Positions 13,811 through 14,230 of a stretch of DNA of 14,230 nt are shown here, piece by piece. Source of the DNA: Acidobacteriota bacterium (lineage in GTDB: Bacteria; Acidobacteriota; Terriglobia; UBA7540); assembly GCA_021827245.1 (NCBI GenBank), contig JAKAWN010000150.1, forward strand, positions 1 through 14,230. The letters are read 5' to 3'. Below the pieces are notes generated by a model, which saw nothing but the letters and a program-made list of their open reading frames with translations, was not told where the DNA came from and made no database searches. The stretch's first letter is position 1, and the number at the start of each line of letters is the position of its first letter. The translations under genes were made by a program, and so were the position numbers.

Positions 13811-14230
13811 TCACCTTTCAAGCACCGTTGTGTTCGGAGTTTCAGGCAAGCGCGGCACGGCGATGTACGGAAACTTGCCGGTCAAGCTGTCGAGAAATAC
13901 CACGATGTCCTGAACCTGGTTGTCAGGAAGCGTTTTGTCCAGTTGTGTCTTCGCCATCACCCGTACGGCTTCATCCAGGGTCTTCACCGATCCGTTGTGG
14001 AAATAAGGCGCCGTCACTTCCACGTTCCTGAGCGACTGCACTACAAACATGTGTTGATCCGCTTCCTGATGGGTCACTTGATAGCGGCCCGTGTCAGCCA
14101 TCAGGTCGTATTTCTTCACATACGCGTTGTCCGTATTCAATGGGAACTTCATGTAGAAGCCCGTTCCCATCGCTTGCTCAGGTCCGTTAAACAGGGCGCC
14201 GCTATGGCACGTGGCGCAGCCCGCTGATTC
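13811..14230 (-). CDS. Diheme cytochrome c peroxidase/MauG family, C-terminal part
   Basis: This is the last 139 residues of a protein whose N-terminus lies beyond the right edge. The frame stays open from the edge and begins with a CxxCH heme c site, CATCHSG (14204-14218), which would be the C-terminal heme. Family phrases follow in order: FVVQSLRNVEVTAPYFHNGSVKTLDEAVRVMA, then DNQVQDIVVFLDSLTGKFP. In bacterial cytochrome c peroxidases this periplasmic diheme enzyme reduces hydrogen peroxide with electrons from cytochrome c; MauG relatives act as oxidases. Which one applies cannot be told without the first heme domain. A methionine at FYM, 18 residues after the heme His, could be an axial ligand, which is inferred. 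An internal ATG at 14170 is not the real start. Confidence 0.9.
   Translation of the reverse strand, partial: ESAGCATCHSGALFNGPEQAMGTGFYMKFPLNTDNAYVKKYDLMADTGRYQVTHQEADQHMFVVQSLRNVEVTAPYFHNGSVKTLDEAVRVMAKTQLDKTLPDNQVQDIVVFLDSLTGKFPYIAVPRLPETPNTTVLER

Overview
The window reads as a chromosomal segment of a Gram-negative bacterium, most probably an acidobacterium (Acidobacteriota), though this rests on recalled family resemblance and not on a search. Pointers are the lipoprotein/LolA/ABC cluster, the radical SAM protein with a YCSQQRG-type C-terminus, the secreted 440-residue protein with a C-terminal LolA-like part, and a Tat-type sugar isomerase beside a DUF1080 remnant. The base composition looks even and moderately GC-rich. 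I see no tRNA, rRNA, CRISPR array, insertion sequence or phage gene.

Layout. (1) 1-241 is a leader with competing inverted repeats, followed by a GT4 glycosyltransferase (242-1345, +). (2) 1540-5563 (+) is a compact cluster: a LolB/DUF4292-like outer-membrane lipoprotein, a LolC/E- or MacB-type permease, a LolD-type ATPase, a small single-pass membrane protein of unknown family and a LolA-like periplasmic carrier. Together these look like a complete one-operon system for extracting a lipidated substrate from the inner membrane and delivering it to the outer membrane. (3) 5564-5829 holds two inverted-repeat structures and a possible promoter, ahead of a radical SAM enzyme with a C-terminal cysteine cluster (5830-6861, +). 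(4) 6902-9821 (-) holds three genes read leftward: a secreted 174-residue protein, then a 440-residue secreted protein with a LolA-like C-terminal part, then a TrmJ-type tRNA 2'-O-methyltransferase. (5) 10011-11525 (+) holds a broken DUF1080 gene (two stops, two frameshifts), an intact Tat-type TIM-barrel isomerase/epimerase, and an FmdB zinc ribbon. (6) 11770-13747 (+) holds a COG3375-type GNAT acetyltransferase, a single-HKD phospholipase D/nuclease-like protein and a SixA phosphohistidine phosphatase. (7) 13811-14230 (-) is the C-terminal part of a diheme cytochrome c peroxidase that runs off the right edge.

The main points for a second look are the one-operon Lol-like cassette with its unknown fourth member, the long imperfect hairpin in the leader of the radical SAM gene, and the DUF1080 pseudogene whose original reading can be rebuilt across frames. 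Smaller points are several hairpins that would cover ribosome binding sites or sit between convergent genes. Nothing in the window is an obvious defence or mobile system.
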